Assembly: GCF_018687975.1 (NCBI RefSeq)
Contig: NZ_CP061310.1
Coordinates: 1,116,001-1,180,000, forward strand
Direction of reading: 5' to 3'
Source of the DNA: Polynucleobacter sp. es-EL-1
GTDB lineage: Bacteria > Pseudomonadota > Gammaproteobacteria > Burkholderiales > Burkholderiaceae
DNA length: 64,000 nt
Part shown: piece by piece, positions 61,006-64,000 of the stretch
How the letters are laid out: every line of letters starts with the position of its first letter
Numbering within the stretch: position 1 is the first letter of the stretch
The notes under the pieces: model-generated
Seen by the model: only the letters and a program-made list of their open reading frames with translations
Told to the model about the DNA's origin: nothing
Databases searched by the model: none
Position numbers and translations under genes: made by a program

Positions 61006-62477
61006 AGCAATGGGGAAGAAAGATGTGCAGCATTTTCCAAAAGGACACGCCAGCGCGCTCTCTTACTCCAACGCATTGGATCAACTAAATCGGATTGTGC
61101 TAAATAAGAGTTAATTAACTTTTGCAATGTGGCACAAAATGGCTCGTTGTATACGATCAGGCTGATTTCAAAATTGAGTCTTAAGCTACGCTGATCAAAA
61201 TTGACTGATCCAAATATGGCAGCTCGTCCATCAATCATCAGACTCTTAGTATGCAAGAGGCCCCCATGGAACTCGGCAATATTGACACCAGAGCTCATCA
61301 AATCAGAATAGTAGCTTCGACTACTCCAAGCCACTAAGGTTGAGTCATTTAATTTTGGAACGATTAAAGTAACCTTTACACCTCGACCAGCAGCAGCCAT
61401 CAAAGCCTGAATCAAGCCATCATCTGGACCAAAGTAAGGTGTAGTAATGGTGAGCTCTTCGCGCGCATCCATGATTGCCGAAAGCATCACTTGATACAAA
61501 ATATCATCGCGATACACTGGGCCTGACGAAAACTCTTGAGCCAGCACATTACCTACTAACAAATCTTCTTTTGGAACAATATCTTTAAAGTGAGTAATCT
61601 TGGGGTTATCTACACTCCAGTCAAAGGAGAAGGTCAATTCAAATTGAGCGGCTACAGGACCCTCTATTCGGACCATGGCATCAACCCACTCACCTACCCC
61701 TGAATCCTGCTTGAAAGTTCGAGGATCGACCATATTCATACTACCGGTCCAAACAATACGACTGTCGATGACAAAGATTTTCCGATGAAGGCGCAGATCC
61801 GCACGCCTAAACTGAAAGCGACCAATCTGAATAGGTAATGCCTCCGTTACCTGAATTCCAGACCTTCTAAAACGCGCGGGCCAATTAGACTTAAACCAGT
61901 CTTTACTACCTAATGAATCTAATAAAACTTTACACTTTACCCCGCGCTTAGCTGCGGCAATCAAGGCCTCTCCCACTCGGTCAGCATCACCGCCAAGAGC
62001 CCAGATATAGAACTCGAGATAGAGCGTATGTTGCGCTTGATTAATTTCGTCAATAAAGTCTTGCAAAATATCGAGCGAGTTGGTGAATAGTTCGATCTGA
62101 TTGCCAGCAGTGACTGGAGATCCATTTTTAGATTCTGCCAATAAACTCAGCGCTCTTCCTTCAGGCGGCAATTGAGCTCTATCAGCAAGGTGGCGTTGCC
62201 GCATCGTTTCAGTGATAGCGGCGTACTCTCGATCCATGCGAATAATTTTTCGAGTCAACTTTCTACCTACAGGGCGCTCGCCAATCAGAATATATAAGCT
62301 GATACCAATCAAGGGAAATAACACCACAATCAAAAACCAAGCAAGCACCACGCCAACTGGTCTTCTGACAGAAATTAATCGATAGCCAAATAGCAGGACG
62401 ATGATGATGTGGAGAATAGGAACCCAAATAAAGGATTCACCAAAAATCGAGCCCAATAAAAAATTAATAATGTTCAT
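61002..62477 (-). CDS. cls: Cardiolipin synthase (ClsA-like phospholipase D family)
   Basis: 491 aa. Two N-terminal helices (FIWVPILHIIIVLLFGY; VVLAWFLIVVLFPLIGISLYIL) and two HKD motifs: LHRKIFVIDSRIVWTGSMN and LHTKSLMIDGRAAIFGSVNFD. It condenses two phosphatidylglycerols in the inner membrane. Domain layout is that of ClsA, but the upstream EEP gene recalls the ybhP-clsB order of Escherichia coli. The start overlaps the EEP stop (ATGA). Confidence 0.93.
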   Translation of the reverse strand: MNIINFLLGSIFGESFIWVPILHIIIVLLFGYRLISVRRPVGVVLAWFLIVVLFPLIGISLYILIGERPVGRKLTRKIIRMDREYAAITETMRQRHLADRAQLPPEGRALSLLAESKNGSPVTAGNQIELFTNSLDILQDFIDEINQAQHTLYLEFYIWALGGDADRVGEALIAAAKRGVKCKVLLDSLGSKDWFKSNWPARFRRSGIQVTEALPIQIGRFQFRRADLRLHRKIFVIDSRIVWTGSMNMVDPRTFKQDSGVGEWVDAMVRIEGPVAAQFELTFSFDWSVDNPKITHFKDIVPKEDLLVGNVLAQEFSSGPVYRDDILYQVMLSAIMDAREELTITTPYFGPDDGLIQALMAAAGRGVKVTLIVPKLNDSTLVAWSSRSYYSDLMSSGVNIAEFHGGLLHTKSLMIDGRAAIFGSVNFDQRSLRLNFEISLIVYNEPFCATLQKLINSYLAQSDLVDPMRWSKRARWRVLLENAAHLSSPLL

Positions 62478-63220
62478 AAAATTTCAAGTTCCGCTGCAAT
62501 TCCAAGATGATCAGACAGTTTTAGCCATTCATGTAGTATCTCTGCCGAATGAATTTTTAAGCCCCGCACATAAATTCGGTCCATTGGCAAGATCGGCTTA
62601 ATGCTAGGGAAAGTTTTAGCAGGTGAACCCGTTAACCCCTCAAATACCTCTATGAATCCAGCAGCCTGCATTGGTGCGCTAGCACGATTTCGCCAATCAT
62701 TAAAGTCTCCCGCCACAATAGCAGGTCCAGATTCAGTCAGGGAATCAATGTACTGGATGATCTCTGTTAACTGACGCTCACGCCCTTTTTCAAACAGAGC
62801 AAGATGCACACAAAAGCAATGAATCGGAATTCCCGCAAGCTCTGTAATACTGTGCAGTAAACCGCGCTTCTCAAATCGATAAGCGGAGATATCATAATTT
62901 CTCCCCTTGTGTAATGGCTTTTTGGAAAGAATCGCATTGCCATGATGGCCATCTGAATATTCAACATTTTTACCGTAATGCCAATCATGCCAAAAGTCTT
63001 CCGATAAAAAATGGGTTAACTCATTGGCAGGCCAATCCCCGAAACGTCGTATTCGACCACGATGCTCTTGCTGCAACTCTTGTAAAAATAGAAGGTCAGG
63101 ATGATGGTGGCGCATCCGTTGGCGCAACTCATAAATGGTTGCATGCCGATGCAAAGGTGATAAACCCTTATGCATATTGATCGTCATAATGCGTATGCGA
63201 CTAGATATATTTTGCGTCAT
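62474..63220 (-). CDS. Endonuclease/exonuclease/phosphatase-family protein (YbhP-like)
   Basis: 248 aa. The EEP fold is shown by IRIMTINMHKGLS, LLFLQELQQE, HCFCVHLALF, AIVAGDFNDWRN and the final LSDHLGIAAEL with the catalytic His. In Escherichia coli the homologue YbhP lies before clsB; the coupling here (ATGA with cls, TAATG with the ferredoxin-like gene) points to phospholipid-related hydrolysis rather than DNA repair. Substrate unknown. Confidence 0.88.
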   Translation of the reverse strand: MTQNISSRIRIMTINMHKGLSPLHRHATIYELRQRMRHHHPDLLFLQELQQEHRGRIRRFGDWPANELTHFLSEDFWHDWHYGKNVEYSDGHHGNAILSKKPLHKGRNYDISAYRFEKRGLLHSITELAGIPIHCFCVHLALFEKGRERQLTEIIQYIDSLTESGPAIVAGDFNDWRNRASAPMQAAGFIEVFEGLTGSPAKTFPSIKPILPMDRIYVRGLKIHSAEILHEWLKLSDHLGIAAELEIL

Positions 63221-63420
63221 TAAAACTGACCTGCCGCTCTTTGACGCCGAACTCTAGCTAGGTAAATCTCGCTCTCAACCAAATCCTGGCATTGCATGCA
63301 CTTATTGCAAATAGATGCCTGTTCACGCAAGTCCTCAATCGATTCAATAGAATGAGAATCTAGATATTCGCGCAGATCGACATCAAGCACCTCATTACAG
63401 AGGCAAATGACTTCAGCCAT
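63220..63420 (-). CDS. BFD-like [2Fe-2S] ferredoxin domain protein
   Basis: 66 aa. Cys6 and Cys8 (ICLCNEV) plus Cys38 and Cys41 in ICNKCMQC form the C-x-C ... C-x2-C pattern of bacterioferritin-associated ferredoxins; Cys44 is extra. BFD reduces bacterioferritin to release iron, but no bfr is near. The stop overlaps the ATG of the EEP gene (TAATG), making it the first gene of a coupled lipid-gene operon. Confidence 0.85.
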   Translation of the reverse strand: MAEVICLCNEVLDVDLREYLDSHSIESIEDLREQASICNKCMQCQDLVESEIYLARVRRQRAAGQF

Positions 63421-63486
63421 GGGTCAAAAATAGGGAAATTATTTGCATTTACTCCATTTTGCCATCCCCTTGCTAGAATCAAGCCC

Positions 63487-64000
63487 ATGTTAATCACCTT
63501 TCAGGATGCCTTTGCACTGCTAGCCCACTTAGATGCGGCAGTGATGGGGATTGTCTTGGTATCTTTACAGGTAAGCTTCACTGCACTCCTTTTTGGCACA
63601 CTTATAGGCCTGCCCATTGGAGCACTCCTTGCTACCGAGGAATTTAGGGGTAAAAAGGCTATTACGGTCACCTTAAATACGCTGATGGGCGTTCCAACGG
63701 TGATTGTAGGCGTCGTGGTTTACCTTCTACTCTCCAGAAGCGGCCCTCTGGGGGTCTGGGGCTGGCTCTTTACGATCAAGGGCATGGTTATTGCTCAGAC
63801 TCTACTGACAACACCCTTAATTGCCGCCTTGAGCCGCCAAATTCTGGAAGATTCCTGGAGAATTCATCGGGATTCTTTTATGGCCCTGCGACTCCCCCGC
63901 TTATCGTCGCTGAAATGGTTGATGTGGGACTGTCGCTTCTCCCTCACTATTGCGGTATTGGCTGGTTTGGCTAGGGCTATCTCCGAGGTTGGTGCAGTGA
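63487..64000 (+). CDS. tupB: Tungstate/molybdate ABC-transporter permease (3' end outside window)
   Basis: Open to the window edge, 171 codons seen. FALLAHLDAAVMGIVLVSLQVS, LIGLPIGALLATEEFRGKKA, LNTLMGVPTVIVGVVVYLLL and the end RAISEVGAV, with the EAA-loop type sequence, match TupB permeases. It probably pairs with the TupA encoded at 31.3 kb and with an ATPase gene beyond the window. It is divergent from the BFD-like gene across a 66-base gap. Confidence 0.87.
   Translation, partial: MLITFQDAFALLAHLDAAVMGIVLVSLQVSFTALLFGTLIGLPIGALLATEEFRGKKAITVTLNTLMGVPTVIVGVVVYLLLSRSGPLGVWGWLFTIKGMVIAQTLLTTPLIAALSRQILEDSWRIHRDSFMALRLPRLSSLKWLMWDCRFSLTIAVLAGLARAISEVGAV

Noticed and set aside
1..64000. Prophage, insertion sequence, integron or CRISPR elements; tRNA and rRNA genes
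   Set aside because: No transposase, integrase, capsid or cas-like product, no regular repeat-spacer pattern and no cloverleaf or rRNA-like stretch was noticed by eye; a tRNAscan/Infernal run would settle it.

Overview
The window looks like a chromosomal piece of a free-living betaproteobacterium of the Burkholderiaceae, most likely Polynucleobacter or a close relative. This is inferred from moderate GC, tightly packed genes, the addB/addA - trxA - rho - rpmE2 order, a Bug-type solute receptor, and several small-genome Burkholderiales families. No rRNA, tRNA, insertion sequence, prophage or CRISPR array was seen. About 76 genes are supported, including six that are short or cut by the window edge: a 43-aa protein behind umuDC, a 52-aa DUF5993 protein overlapping dsbB, a 58-aa membrane protein, a rubredoxin, a frameshifted higB, and a truncated tupB at the right edge.

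Layout. 1-2.7 kb: the end of a WYL regulator, a higBA module whose toxin carries two apparent single-base insertions, an HD-domain protein and two orphan proteins. 2.8-6.3 kb: a three-gene envelope operon (DUF4407-like membrane/coiled-coil protein plus two lipoproteins) ending at a terminator. 6.4-9.9 kb: an SOS block with two near-perfect LexA boxes, one before exoX and one inside the umuDC promoter; a 43-aa membrane peptide follows umuC. 10-16.5 kb: addA/addB. 16.6-22.2 kb: trxA, rho, rpmE2, an ArnT-like glycosyltransferase and a MATE exporter. 22.2-26.1 kb: four lipoprotein genes around lpoB. 26.1-30.2 kb: Bug receptor, dsbB variant with DUF5993, crotonase, FAH hydrolase, SemiSWEET and cytochrome c.

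30.2-32.4 kb: a ModE-like regulator divergent from tupA and a Mop molbindin; the matching permease tupB starts at 63.5 kb. 33.2-39.7 kb: GNAT, YbgC thioesterase, thiol dioxygenase, RhlE helicase, a four-domain rhodanese and several small proteins. 39.8-51.6 kb: truncated haemoglobin, flavoprotein, ion channel-like protein, LOG, beta-CASP nuclease, NAD(P)H-hydrate dehydratase, two EamA exporters, a nitrobindin-like protein, a class V aminotransferase and lactate dehydrogenase. 52-57 kb: redox defence (old yellow enzyme, OxyR, rubredoxin and its reductase, Fe-SOD). 57-61 kb: acyl-CoA and 3-hydroxybutyrate metabolism. 61-63.4 kb: a translationally coupled BFD-like ferredoxin / EEP phosphatase / cardiolipin synthase operon.

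Themes that join genes: the LexA regulon (exoX, umuDC, small peptide), oxyanion uptake and its regulator (modE-like, tupA, mop, tupB), oxidative stress (oxyR, rubredoxin pair, sodB, haemoglobin), thiol sulfur metabolism (dioxygenase plus rhodanese), and envelope/peptidoglycan lipoproteins (22-26 kb). All functions come from reading sequence and recalling families; no database search was run.
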